This document shows, one piece after another, positions 7,632-16,293 of a DNA stretch of 64,000 bases. The position numbers and the translations under genes were made by a program. Position 1 is the first letter of the stretch. Every line of letters starts with the position of its first letter. Origin of the DNA: JBJXHG01 sp046160865 (GTDB lineage Bacteria; Planctomycetota; UBA1135; GCA-002686595); contig JBJXHG010000004.1 in NCBI GenBank assembly GCA_046160865.1, forward strand, positions 30,312 to 94,311, in the 5' to 3' direction. Below the pieces are notes generated by a model. It worked only from the letters and a program-made list of their open reading frames with translations. It did no database searches and was not told where the DNA came from.

Positions 7632-9055
7632 GGTGCGAATGCCGGCCGCGCGCGCCCGCGCGTCTCGATGCACGCGTGCACCGGAATCAGCTTGCCCGGA
7701 TTCATGCGGCGCTCGGGATCCCACGCGTCGCGCGCGCGACACATCGCGGCGAGATCGGCGGGGGAGAAGACGAGCTCCATCGAGTCCAGCTTCTCGAGCC
7801 CGACGCCGTGTTCGCCGGTCAGTGATCCGCCCGCCGCGACGCAGGCCTGCATGATTTCGCGTCCGGCTTCGAGCACACGCCGCGTCTCGTCCGCGTCGCG
7901 CCGGTCGTAGCAGATGTTCGGATGCAGGTTGCCGTCGCCGGCGTGGAACACGTTCGCGATCTTCAGCCCGCGCTCGCGGCACGTGCGTGTCGCGAAGCGC
8001 ACGAGCTCGGCGAGCTTCGTGCGCGGCACGACGACGTCGGCCACGTACAGGTCGGGCGCGATGCGGCCCATGGCGCCGAATGCGCCCTTGCGGCCGGCCC
8101 AGAGCTTCGCGCGCTCGCCCTCGCTCTTGCCGCGGCGCACTTCGATCGCGCCGTGCCGCAGCACGATCGCTTGCGCGGCGCGCAGCGTGCGCTCGACTTC
8201 GACGGCGCTGCCTTCCGCTTCGACGAGCAGCACGGCTTCCGCGTCGGCCGGATAGCCGGCGCGCAGCACGCTCTGCTCGACGGCTTCGATCGTGAGCTTG
8301 TCGAGGATCTCTAGCGCCGACGGTTCGAGACGCGCGGCGATGATCTCGCTGACTGCCTCGCAGGCCGGATCGAGATCGCGAAAGATCGCGAGCGCGGTCT
8401 CCACGACCGCCGGGATCGGCAGCAAGCGCACGGTGATCTCGGTCGCGATCCCGAACATGCCTTCGCTGCCGACGAACAGGCCGACGAGGTCGTAGCCGAT
8501 CGGGTCGACGGCAGGTGCGGAGAGATCGAGCACGTCGCCGTCGGCCGTAACGATCTCGAGGCCGAGCACGTGGCGCGTGGTCGTGCCGTGACGGAAGCAG
8601 TGCGGACCGCCCGAGTTCTCGGCGACGTTGCCGCCGATCGTGCACGCGCGCTGGCTCGACGGATCGGGCGCGTAGTAAAGCCCGTGCGGTGCGCACGCGA
8701 GCGAGAGATCCGCGTTGACGACGCCGGCTTGCACGCGCGCGAAACGATCTTCGACGTCGAGCTCGAGGATCGCGCGCATGCGCGCGGTGCCGACGACGAC
8801 GCCGCGCTTCACCGGCGTCGCACCGCCCGACAAACCGGTGCCGGCGCCGCGCGCGACGACCGGTACGCCGTGCTCGGCGAGCAGCTTCATGCAGCGCGCG
8901 AGCTCGTCCGTCGACGTCGGCAAGAGCACGAGGTCCGGCAGCTCGCGCAGGAGCGCCAGGCCGTCCGACTCGTACGGCTTGCGCAGCGTCGGATCGACGA
9001 TCAACCCGCGCGCGCCGACGATCGCGCGCAGCGCTTCGACGAGGCGCGCGTCCAT
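7628..9055 (-). CDS. glcD: glycolate oxidase catalytic FAD subunit
   Basis: A 475-residue flavoprotein that oxidises glycolate to glyoxylate. The N-terminal FAD_binding_4 domain contains VVARGAGTGLSGGA and IGGNVAENSGGPHC, and the C-terminal FAD-oxidase domain contains HAGDGNLHPN and GSLTGEHGVGLEK. The ATG at 9055 overlaps the stop of the upstream ABC permease gene (ATGA); an in-frame ATG nine codons further upstream is less likely. Length and motifs are normal for GlcD or the closely related D-lactate dehydrogenases. The directly following glcE and glcF favour the glycolate assignment. Confidence 0.93.
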   Translation of the reverse strand: MDARLVEALRAIVGARGLIVDPTLRKPYESDGLALLRELPDLVLLPTSTDELARCMKLLAEHGVPVVARGAGTGLSGGATPVKRGVVVGTARMRAILELDVEDRFARVQAGVVNADLSLACAPHGLYYAPDPSSQRACTIGGNVAENSGGPHCFRHGTTTRHVLGLEIVTADGDVLDLSAPAVDPIGYDLVGLFVGSEGMFGIATEITVRLLPIPAVVETALAIFRDLDPACEAVSEIIAARLEPSALEILDKLTIEAVEQSVLRAGYPADAEAVLLVEAEGSAVEVERTLRAAQAIVLRHGAIEVRRGKSEGERAKLWAGRKGAFGAMGRIAPDLYVADVVVPRTKLAELVRFATRTCRERGLKIANVFHAGDGNLHPNICYDRRDADETRRVLEAGREIMQACVAAGGSLTGEHGVGLEKLDSMELVFSPADLAAMCRARDAWDPERRMNPGKLIPVHACIETRGRARPAFAP

Positions 9056-10584
9056 CAGAAATCGACGCGCGACAGCTTCCACACGCCGAGCAAGAGCATC
9101 AGCGCGGCGAAGGCGAGCGAGCTCGCGAGCGAGAAGAATGCGTTGTATTTCAGCTCGGACGTCCAGCCGAAGCGACGCGCGTAGGGATCGCTCCCCTCGC
9201 GCCCCGACGTGCTGACGCCCGCGAGGAACGTGTCGAAGCGTTTCGCACGGAGCTCACTGCTCGATTCACCGCTCGCGTCGTCCGTGCGCTGCGACGAGCG
9301 CACCTCGTACAGCCAGTCACCGGACGTGAAGAATGCCGTCTGGTGCTCGCGGGCCTGCGCTTGGTCACGCCACTCGACGATCATCGCGAACGATCGATCT
9401 GCGAGACCTTGGCGCGAAGTCGGCGCGGCGCCCTCAGCTTGGAGGCGCGACGAGAGCTCTTCGGCCGCGGCGCGCGAGCTCAGCTTCTTCGGCTTGCGTC
9501 CGTCGGGCGGAGTTTCGCCGACGCGGTTGCGGCGCTGGATTTCGATGCTCGCGCGCTCGCGTCCGCCCTCGGTCGCGACCCACACCGCAGGCTGCTCCGA
9601 CAAGTCGATCCGCGTGAGGCCGTGCCGGCGCTCCGCGCCCGGCGGCTTCTCGAGCTCGAAGCCGTTCTCCGCGCTCGTCACCGTCAGGTTCACGCCGACG
9701 TCTTCGATCCCACCCGCGTCGAACTGCGTCGCTTTGCGCAGCATGCGCGCGATGTAATCCGCATCGGTCGTCTTCGGGAGCACGTAGTGGAGCACGTCGA
9801 CGAGGCGGCGAAGGGCGGGGAAGGGCTTCTCGCGCGTCTCTTGCTCCTCGTCCTCGACGATCGCGCTGCTAGCCGGATCGTTGACGTTGATCGTGACGTT
9901 GCTCTCCGTGCCGATCCCAATCTCTTGCAGCTTCCAGAAGCCGTGCACGCAGCCGGAGAACATGAACAGGATCGTGGTGAGCAAGATCGCGGCGACGGTG
10001 CTGCGCGTCACGACTCCGATCAGCATCGACACGGCGTGCAGCAGCGCGAACAAGTACGCGAGCGTGAAGATGCTCCACAGGAAGCCGGGGTCGTTGTAGC
10101 CCGAGACGAGCAGTAGGCCCGTGTAGATGCCGCCGACGAGGACGATCGCGAGCATCGAAACGAACAGGAGGCCGGACACGTACTGCGTGAGGAAGATCTT
10201 CCAGCGCGCGACGGGCTTCGAGAACAGCGTGTCGGCGTAGCCGCGCTCGAGCAGCCGCGGCACGAAGATCGCCGTCGCCGCGATGCAGAAGATCATCCCG
10301 ATCGTCCCGCACAAGTTGTCGACGACGAGCTCTTGGATCCTTTGGATGGTCGCCGTCTGCATGTCGCCGAGCGCACCGCTACCGGCGCCGAATCCGCCGA
10401 AGAAGCGCTCGTAGGAGATGTCGTAGACGCCGAACAGGATCAGGATGCGGTCCTCGCGCAAGCCGATCACGAACGACGGCGCGACGAGCAGGCACGCGAG
10501 CACGAGCAGCACGCGGAACACCTTGTTGTCGAGCACCTGGTGAAAGGCGTCTTCGAACAACGCGCGGAGGACGATCGCGTTCAC
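9055..10584 (-). CDS. ABC-2 type transporter permease with large extracytoplasmic insert
   Basis: A 509-residue membrane protein. One N-terminal helix (VFRVLLVLACLLVAPSFVIG), then a group of helices around residues 90-230 (including SGLLFVSMLAIVLVGGIYTG and AAILLTTILFMFSG), then a soluble region of about 240 residues, and a final helix near the C-terminus (FSLASSLAFAALMLLLGVWK). The soluble part between the last two helices should face the periplasm. The GTG start overlaps the ATPase stop (GTGA). Together they form an exporter-like ABC-2 complex of unknown substrate. Similar pairs in planctomycetes are annotated only as ABC-2 family. Confidence 0.85.
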   Translation of the reverse strand: MNAIVLRALFEDAFHQVLDNKVFRVLLVLACLLVAPSFVIGLREDRILILFGVYDISYERFFGGFGAGSGALGDMQTATIQRIQELVVDNLCGTIGMIFCIAATAIFVPRLLERGYADTLFSKPVARWKIFLTQYVSGLLFVSMLAIVLVGGIYTGLLLVSGYNDPGFLWSIFTLAYLFALLHAVSMLIGVVTRSTVAAILLTTILFMFSGCVHGFWKLQEIGIGTESNVTINVNDPASSAIVEDEEQETREKPFPALRRLVDVLHYVLPKTTDADYIARMLRKATQFDAGGIEDVGVNLTVTSAENGFELEKPPGAERRHGLTRIDLSEQPAVWVATEGGRERASIEIQRRNRVGETPPDGRKPKKLSSRAAAEELSSRLQAEGAAPTSRQGLADRSFAMIVEWRDQAQAREHQTAFFTSGDWLYEVRSSQRTDDASGESSSELRAKRFDTFLAGVSTSGREGSDPYARRFGWTSELKYNAFFSLASSLAFAALMLLLGVWKLSRVDF

Positions 10585-11531
10585 ACCGTGTCCTTCTTCA
10601 CGAGGTGGATGAACGATTCTTCGAGCGTGAGTCGCCGCTCGGTGATGCTGCGGATGCCGACGGCGGCTGCGCGCAGGCGATCGACGAGCCGGTCGAGCTC
10701 GTCGTCGGTGACCTTGATCTCGAATCCGTTCGCGGCAGCGTGGAAGTCCGTGCCGAGGCCGCGGACGAGATCGGCGAGGTTGTCCGGCACGCGGCGCAGC
10801 TCGACGCGCACGGAGCCCGTGCGCGGCGTCAGCTCGTCGATCGAGCCCGCGCGCAGGATCTTGCCCTTCGCCATGATCACGACGCGGTCGCACACGAGCT
10901 CGACCTCCATCAACAGGTGCGAGTTGATGAAGACCGTCACGCCGTCACGCTTCAAGCTCTGCACGATCTCGCGGATCGCTGCGCGTCCCACCGGATCGAC
11001 ACCGTCGGTCGGTTCATCGAGGAACACGAGGTCGGGCGCGTGGATCAGCGCCTGGGCGATGCCGATCCGCTGCTGCATGCCTTTCGAGTACTCGCGCACC
11101 TTGCGCGCGGCGCTCTGTTGCATGCCGACGAGCTCGAGCAAGCGCGGCATGCGCTCTTCGATCTTCGCGGGATCGCAACCGGACATCATCCCGAACTGCC
11201 GCACGACTTGACGGCCGGTCAAGTAACCGGGCAGCCGGTGCGACTCCGGCAGGAAGCCGATGCGCCGGCGCGAGTCAGGATCGGCGGGCGGACGTCCGAA
11301 CACGCGCGCTTCGCCGTCGTAACCGCGCACGAGACCGAGCAGCACCTTGACGAGCGTCGTCTTGCCGGCGCCGTTCGGACCGAGCAAGCCGAACACCGAG
11401 CCGCGTCCGACCTCGAGCGTGACGCCGTCGATCGCGCGAAAGCCGCCGCGGCCGAAGAGCTTCTTGCCGTACGTCTTGCCGAGATCGCGCACGGCGAGGA
11501 CCGGCTCGAGCGAATCGGCGTGCGACGTCAT
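10581..11531 (-). CDS. ABC transporter ATP-binding protein (ABC-2 exporter type)
   Basis: A 316-residue ATPase. Walker A is GLLGPNGAGKTTL, the signature is YSKGMQQRIGIA (the SKGMQQ form usual for NatA/Ccm-like ABC-2 exporters), and Walker B is LVFLDEPTDGVDP, followed by an H-loop in INSHLL. A C-terminal region of about 80 residues after the nucleotide-binding domain resembles the regulatory extension of this subclass. The ATG overlaps the upstream ROK stop and the gene's own stop overlaps the permease GTG, so the three genes are translationally coupled. The transported substrate cannot be told from sequence. Confidence 0.9.
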   Translation of the reverse strand: MTSHADSLEPVLAVRDLGKTYGKKLFGRGGFRAIDGVTLEVGRGSVFGLLGPNGAGKTTLVKVLLGLVRGYDGEARVFGRPPADPDSRRRIGFLPESHRLPGYLTGRQVVRQFGMMSGCDPAKIEERMPRLLELVGMQQSAARKVREYSKGMQQRIGIAQALIHAPDLVFLDEPTDGVDPVGRAAIREIVQSLKRDGVTVFINSHLLMEVELVCDRVVIMAKGKILRAGSIDELTPRTGSVRVELRRVPDNLADLVRGLGTDFHAAANGFEIKVTDDELDRLVDRLRAAAVGIRSITERRLTLEESFIHLVKKDTV

Positions 11532-12511
11532 GGCCGCGGAGAGGATAGCGTCGTGCGCGCGCTCGTGCCGGTACTGGTGTCGTCGCCGACGCCTGAGCTT
11601 GCACGCGCCGCGCCGATCCAACCGGCATCGCTGCCGAGCGTCGCCGGCACGATGCGCACGAGAGATTGCCGATGGCCGTAGCTCGTGAGTGCGATGCCCG
11701 CGCGCACGCCGGGTTCCAGCACATCGGTCGCGGCGCCAAAACCGCCGCCGAGCACGAAGGAGCGCAAGTCGAGGAGCGAGACGACGACGCCGAGCGCGCG
11801 ACCGAGATCGCGGCCGACCTCGAACAAGAGCTCGCGCTCGGCACCTGGTGCGCGGCGGGCCGCGTCCGCGAGCGCCGCGAGATCGCCGGGTGCGCTGCGT
11901 GGCAACCCGCGCTCTTTCGCGCGGCGTTCGGCGGCGCTCGCGGACGCGAGCGTCTCGACGCAGCCGCGCGCGCCGCAGCCGCACACGAGACCGTTCGGAT
12001 CGACGACGACGTGCCCGATCTCGCCCGCCATCCCGCCGCTGCCGCGTTGCAGCGCACCGCCCAGGATCAAGCCGCCGCCGACTCCGGTGCCGAGCGTCAC
12101 GAGCAGCATGTCGTTGGAGCCGCGACCCGCGCCGATCCAGTGCTCACCCAGAGCTGCAGCGTTGGCGTCGTTCAGGATCACGATCTGCGCGTGCGGCAGA
12201 CGCTGCGCGAGCTCGTGTGCCAGCGCACGGCCTTCGAGCGCCTTCAGGTTCGGGCACGCGACGAGCGTTCCGCTCGACGGATCGATCAAGCCGGGTACGC
12301 CGACACCGATTCGATCGGCGGCGCCGAGCTCGCGCGCGAGTGCCGCGATCTTGTCGAGGACGTGCTCCGCGCCGCGCACGAGCTCCGTCGGAACCGAGCG
12401 CCGCTCCACCACGTGGCCCGCATCGTCGACGGCGCCGGCCTTGATCGCGGTTCCGCCGAGGTCGATCCCGACCCACCGCGCGCGCTTGGCGTCAGTCGTC
12501 GACGGAGGCAC
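11528..12511 (-). CDS. ROK family sugar kinase (glucokinase type)
   Basis: A 327-residue kinase without the N-terminal helix-turn-helix found in ROK repressors. The phosphate loop WVGIDLGGTAIKAG is near residue 14, LNDANAAALGE contains the catalytic Asp, the ATP site is TLGTGVGGG, and the zinc-binding ROK signature CGCGARGCVE is complete. It most likely phosphorylates glucose at the 6 position. Its 5' end overlaps the glycogen synthase gene by 20 bases, linking sugar phosphorylation with glycogen metabolism. N-acetylhexosamine or mannose kinase activity cannot be excluded. Confidence 0.88.
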   Translation of the reverse strand: MPPSTTDAKRARWVGIDLGGTAIKAGAVDDAGHVVERRSVPTELVRGAEHVLDKIAALARELGAADRIGVGVPGLIDPSSGTLVACPNLKALEGRALAHELAQRLPHAQIVILNDANAAALGEHWIGAGRGSNDMLLVTLGTGVGGGLILGGALQRGSGGMAGEIGHVVVDPNGLVCGCGARGCVETLASASAAERRAKERGLPRSAPGDLAALADAARRAPGAERELLFEVGRDLGRALGVVVSLLDLRSFVLGGGFGAATDVLEPGVRAGIALTSYGHRQSLVRIVPATLGSDAGWIGAARASSGVGDDTSTGTSARTTLSSPRP

Positions 12512-13979
12512 TCTTCACGCGCCGCGTGACGCGCCGGTAGGCCTTGATGTAGTTGCGCGCGGTCGCTTGCCACGAAAAGTCCTGCTTGAGCGCGCGCAAC
12601 ACGATCGTCTTCCAGTCCGTGTTCTCCTTGTAGAACTTGCGCGCGACGTCGAGTCCTTCGATGAGGCCCTCGCCGCTGTAGTTGCGGAACATGAAGCCGG
12701 TCGCGTGCTTCGGATCCTTCTCGACGTCGACGACCGTGTCGTCGAGACCGCTGCTCGCGTAGATCAACGGCAGTGCGCCGTAGCGCATGCCGATCGCGCA
12801 CAGCGCGTTGGAGGAATGGTAGTGCGACGGTTGGATCAAGAGATCCGCGCCGCCGAGCAGCGTGTGCGCCGAGTTCGCGTTGTAGCCCTCGATGAGGCGG
12901 CAGCGTCCGGCGAAGGTGCCCTCCATCGTCTTCACGCGCTCGATCATCTCGGGCCGGCCGGTGCCCATGATCACGACCTCGACGCTGCGCTCGAGCACCG
13001 AAGTCATCACCTCGGCGAGGATGTCGAACCCGCCGTCCGCGTCCAATCGGCCGATCACCGCCGCGAGCAAGATGCGCGCTCCGTTGTCCAAGCCGAGCGC
13101 GGTCTGCAGCGCCGTCTTGCACTTGCGCTTGCCGTTGAGCTCCTTGTCCTTGGCCGAGAACGTCTGCGGGAGCAGCGAGTCGTTGCTCGGATCCCACGCG
13201 CGGTAGTCGATGCCGTTCGTGATGCCGATGAGCTCTTTGTGGCGGCGACGGAACGTGTCTTCCAGTCCGTAGCCGCGATCGATCTCCTGGATGCGCTGCG
13301 CGTGGCTCGGCGAGTGCGTGCCGAGGATCGTCGCGTACTCCGCGCCCGCCTTCAGGTAGTTGACCTTGCCCGCGAGCTCCAAGCCCTGCACGTACTGGAA
13401 CACGCCGCGCGGCAAGCCGATGTGCGGGAGGATCTCGCGCTCGAACGTGCCCTGCATGGCGAGGTTGTGGATCGAGAAGAACGTGCCGGCCTTGCTCGCC
13501 GGGTGATCGGGGTTCTTCGCCGCGTACTCGAACTCACGGAACACGGGCACGAGCCCCGTCGTCCAGTCGACGCAATGCAGAACGTCCGGCTCGAACCCGA
13601 GGAGCGGCAGGCTCTCGAGCACGGCGCGCGCGAAGATCGCGTAGCGGCGCCAGTTGTCGGGGTAGGGTCCCTCCTCGTCACCGTACGGATGGCGCCCGCG
13701 GAAGAACTGCGGGTGGTCGAACAGGACGACCGGCAGGTCGCCGAGCAGACCTTGGTGAACGGTCAGGGTCTGCCGATGCGTGCCGTCTTTGACGCGCACT
13801 TCGCCGACGACCTTGAGCTCCGCGAGCGCGGCCGTGTTCAGCTCGAGCGCGAACGGCAAGAACACGCGCACGTCGGCACCTTCTTGACGGAGGGTGCGAG
13901 CGAGCGACTCCGAGATCTCCGCAACGCTGGTGCGGCGAACCAGGGACTGCAGTTCCGGGGTGACGAAAGCGATTTTCAA
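12492..13979 (-). CDS. glgA: glycogen/starch synthase, GT5 family, with altered N-terminal loop
   Basis: A 495-residue glycosyltransferase of the GlgA type that would extend alpha-1,4-glucan from a nucleotide sugar. The starch-synthase catalytic domain fills the N-terminal half (HCVDWTTGLVP, FFSIHNLAMQG), with TNGIDYRAWDP and a GT-B C-terminal domain (LIQPSHYHSSNAL in place of the usual PSRFEPCGL). The N-terminal nucleotide-sugar loop normally reads KxGGL near residue 15; here it is RRTSVAE, so the Lys and Gly pair are missing. The enzyme may use another donor or have changed activity. It is the first gene of a seven-gene coupled run on the minus strand. Confidence 0.82.
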   Translation of the reverse strand: MKIAFVTPELQSLVRRTSVAEISESLARTLRQEGADVRVFLPFALELNTAALAELKVVGEVRVKDGTHRQTLTVHQGLLGDLPVVLFDHPQFFRGRHPYGDEEGPYPDNWRRYAIFARAVLESLPLLGFEPDVLHCVDWTTGLVPVFREFEYAAKNPDHPASKAGTFFSIHNLAMQGTFEREILPHIGLPRGVFQYVQGLELAGKVNYLKAGAEYATILGTHSPSHAQRIQEIDRGYGLEDTFRRRHKELIGITNGIDYRAWDPSNDSLLPQTFSAKDKELNGKRKCKTALQTALGLDNGARILLAAVIGRLDADGGFDILAEVMTSVLERSVEVVIMGTGRPEMIERVKTMEGTFAGRCRLIEGYNANSAHTLLGGADLLIQPSHYHSSNALCAIGMRYGALPLIYASSGLDDTVVDVEKDPKHATGFMFRNYSGEGLIEGLDVARKFYKENTDWKTIVLRALKQDFSWQATARNYIKAYRRVTRRVKSASVDD

Positions 13980-14565
13980 TGGCGTCGGACGCCGGCTAGG
14001 GCCGGCGCCGCTCGTCGGCGGTCCGTGGACACAGGCGATCGAGGCAGAGTTCGAGTGCTCGCGCGGTGCCCCCGCGGGGGGGCGGCTGTGACTCCGTCGT
14101 ACCGGATGCCGAGAACGGCAACCAAGCTAGAAAAGTCCTGCTGCAATCCCCAAAGGAGCTTTGAGTCAACGATCCAAATTGTTGTGGTGAAGTGGCTTGT
14201 GTCTTGGAATTCGTGGCAGGATCGGGCGCCGACCCGACGGGTGCGTGCCCGATCCCGCATTTCTCACCACGCCCTGACGCAGTCGCGTGCGCAGCGCGCC
14301 AATCGACGGGGACCCGTTGCATTCGCTCGCGCTCGACTGGACCTGTGCGGATTCCCGTCGGCGCTCGAGCGCTTCGGCGCGGACGCGACAGGCGCTCCCC
14401 GCTGACTTGATGTCGGACCGAACGCTCTCGCATCCGCGCGACAGCAGTTCGTGACCACAAGCCAGATTCACGACACAGCGAGCGCAAGCAACTGCAACGG
14501 GTCCCCGCCGATCAACGCGCTCCGCGTGCAAGGCACGCTGCTAGAATTCGCCGCCTCTCGCGGCC
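13980..14565. other. gene-free stretch between divergent glgA and cyclohydrolase genes
   Basis: No convincing coding frame is seen. It holds a G/C-run hairpin near 14068-14083, a comparatively AT-rich segment at about 14120-14220 that may contain the glgA promoter (a TTGACT on the minus strand at 14162-14167 is the best -35-like match, with no clear -10), and a degenerate copy of the dispersed palindrome beginning near 14252. Confidence 0.4.
14252..14508. repeat. degenerate palindrome-family copy with nested inverted repeat
   Basis: The left end (CCCGCATTTCTCACCACGCC, from 14254) matches the left end of the 179-bp palindromes elsewhere in the window. Its inner sequence has diverged. A perfect 14-base inverted repeat (CGGGGACCCGTTGC at 14307-14320, complement at 14495-14508) spans 202 bases, so a long-stem structure survives although the family-specific right end is not recognisable. 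Confidence 0.45.
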
Positions 14566-14744
14566 TAGCCCGCATCTCTCACCACATCCTGCTGCGTTCG
14601 CGCCAACTCGCACGGAGCGGCGTTGTTGGATCCGAATCGATCCTCGCTGACCTCACGGGTCAGGCGCGGTCGATTCCGATGCAACGCCTTGCTCCGCACG
14701 AGTTGGCACGACCTTGCGACGGACGTGGTGAGAGATGCGGGCCA
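14566..14744. repeat. 179-bp imperfect palindrome, full-length copy
   Basis: The ends are TAGCCCGCATCTCTCACCAC and its near-perfect complement (19 of 20). The arms continue to match inwards (CGCCAACTCG against CGAGTTGGC; GGCGTTG against CAACGCC; ATCGATC against GGTCGATT), with the centre near the GCTGACC/GGTCAG pair. It is the same length as the copy at 63701-63879. It ends 31 bases before the ATG of the cyclohydrolase-like gene, so it lies in that gene's leader. It has no coding capacity; it resembles a MITE or very large REP element. Confidence 0.85.
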
Positions 14745-14775
14745 ACCCGCCGCGCTCGAGCACGGAGCAGCACGC

Positions 14776-15414
14776 ATGTCGGGACCTGTCACGCTCGCCG
14801 ACGCGAGCCTCGCGGACTTTGCCGGGCAATTGGCCGCACGCACGCCGACTCCGGGCGGAGGCAGCGTCGCGGCGCATCTCGCCGCGCTCGGGGCCGCGCT
14901 CGCGGCGATGGCGTGCCGTTTCACGTCCGGTGCGAAGTACGCGAGTTGCGAGAGCGCGATGGCCGAGCGCGCCGAGCGCCTCGACGCGTTGCGCGTCACG
15001 GCGACCGGCTTGATCGACACCGACAGCGCGGCGTACGACGCGGTGAGCGCGGCGATGAAGCTGCCGAAAGGCACGGACGCGGAGAAAGCGGCGCGGACGC
15101 GCGCCGTGCAGCAAGCGCTCCGCGGCGCGCTCGAGGTTCCGTTCCGAACCCTGGAAACCGCGGTCGCCGCGTTGCGCCTGACGGCGGCCGCGGCGCCCGA
15201 CGTCAATCCGAACTTGGCGAGCGACTGCGCGACCGCGGGCTATTGCCTGTGGAGCGCCGCCGAGAGTGCGCGCATGAACGTGCGCATCAACGCCGCGTCG
15301 ATCCAGGACCCGGAGTACGTCGAAAAACGAAGCGCGGCGACGCGCGAGCTCGAGCGCGAAGCGCGCGCGCACTTCGAGACCGTGCGCGACGCGATGGAAG
15401 CGAAGCTCGCCTGA
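14776..15414 (+). CDS. cyclodeaminase/cyclohydrolase family protein (FTCD C-terminal domain)
   Basis: A 212-residue stand-alone protein of the FTCD_C/FchA fold, an all-helical dimer that acts on formimino- or methenyl-tetrahydrofolate. The diagnostic N-terminal motif is present (FAGQLAARTPTPGGGSVAA), followed by the helical core and DVNPNLASDC, where the conserved Asp lies. The ATG at 14776 was chosen because it begins the domain exactly and has GGAG upstream; a longer frame would run into the palindrome element. It supplies formyl-THF for one-carbon metabolism. The formiminotransferase half is absent, so it should be a cyclohydrolase or cyclodeaminase only. Confidence 0.88.
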   Translation: MSGPVTLADASLADFAGQLAARTPTPGGGSVAAHLAALGAALAAMACRFTSGAKYASCESAMAERAERLDALRVTATGLIDTDSAAYDAVSAAMKLPKGTDAEKAARTRAVQQALRGALEVPFRTLETAVAALRLTAAAAPDVNPNLASDCATAGYCLWSAAESARMNVRINAASIQDPEYVEKRSAATRELEREARAHFETVRDAMEAKLA

Positions 15415-15441
15415 CGTCGGCGCGCATTGGGAGTAGGAACC

Positions 15442-16191
15442 ATGCATCGACTCGTGCTGCTGCGCCATGGCGAGAGCGTTTGGAATCGCGAGAACCGCTT
15501 CACCGGCTGGCGCGATGTACCGCTCTCCGAGAAGGGCGTCGAAGAGGCGCGCCGTGCGGGCGACCGCATGCGCGACGCGGGACTGACGTTCGACGTCGCG
15601 TACACGTCGCTCCTCAAGCGCGCGATCAAGACGCTCTGGCTCGCGCTCGAGCAAATGGACCTGATGTGGGTTCCGGTCGTGCGCGAGTGGCGTTGGAACG
15701 AGCGGCACTACGGCGCGCTGACGGGGCTCGACAAGTCGGAGACCGCCGCGCGCCACGGCGAGGAGCAAGTGCTCGTGTGGCGGCGCGCGTACGACATTCC
15801 GCCGCCCGCGTACGCGCCCGGTGACCCGGACAATCCGTCGTCGGATCGCCGCTACGCGCAGCTCTCGGCCGCGCAGCGGCCGCTCTCCGAGTCGCTCGCG
15901 GACACGGTGGCGCGCGTCGTGCCGTGTTGGAACGAAGCGGTCGCGCCGCGCGTACGCGCGGGCGAGAACGTGCTCATCGCCGCGCACGGCAACAGTCTGC
16001 GCGCGCTCGTGAAGCACCTCGACTCCATCCCGGACGACAAGATCGTGTCGCTGAACATCCCGACGGGGATTCCGCTCGTGTACGAGCTCGACGCGGCGTT
16101 GAAGCCGCTGCGCAACTACTACCTCGCGAGCGATGCGGAGATCGCCGCCGCGCAGCACGCGGTCGCAGCGCAAGGCAAAGCGAAGCGCTGA
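15442..16191 (+). CDS. gpmA: 2,3-bisphosphoglycerate-dependent phosphoglycerate mutase
   Basis: A 249-residue cofactor-dependent mutase interconverting 3- and 2-phosphoglycerate in glycolysis. The phosphohistidine motif VLLRHGESVWN is at residues 4-14, TGWRDVPLSEKG follows, then ERHYGALTGLDK, and the second catalytic His lies in IAAHGNSLRALVKHL. Length is standard. The ATG at 15442 is preceded by GGAG/AGGA; an upstream TTG five codons earlier is unlikely. It follows the cyclohydrolase gene after 27 bases and is probably cotranscribed with it. Confidence 0.94.
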   Translation: MHRLVLLRHGESVWNRENRFTGWRDVPLSEKGVEEARRAGDRMRDAGLTFDVAYTSLLKRAIKTLWLALEQMDLMWVPVVREWRWNERHYGALTGLDKSETAARHGEEQVLVWRRAYDIPPPAYAPGDPDNPSSDRRYAQLSAAQRPLSESLADTVARVVPCWNEAVAPRVRAGENVLIAAHGNSLRALVKHLDSIPDDKIVSLNIPTGIPLVYELDAALKPLRNYYLASDAEIAAAQHAVAAQGKAKR

Positions 16192-16293
16192 AGCGCCGCC
16201 GCTTCCGGGATGGAATCGACAGATTCGCCCGGTCGTGCCAGGATCCAGCGCGAGAGCGAGGCCAGGGCGCAGGCCCGATTCAGGAGTCGATCC

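Noticed and set aside
11528..12511. ROK transcriptional repressor
   Set aside because: There is no N-terminal helix-turn-helix; the protein starts almost directly with the phosphate loop of the kinase.
11685..14405. Plus-strand open frame of about 900 codons
   Set aside because: It is antisense to the ROK kinase and glgA genes and has no domain or Shine-Dalgarno.
14776..15414. Bifunctional formiminotransferase-cyclodeaminase
   Set aside because: Only the C-terminal cyclodeaminase-type domain is present, and there is no room upstream for the transferase.
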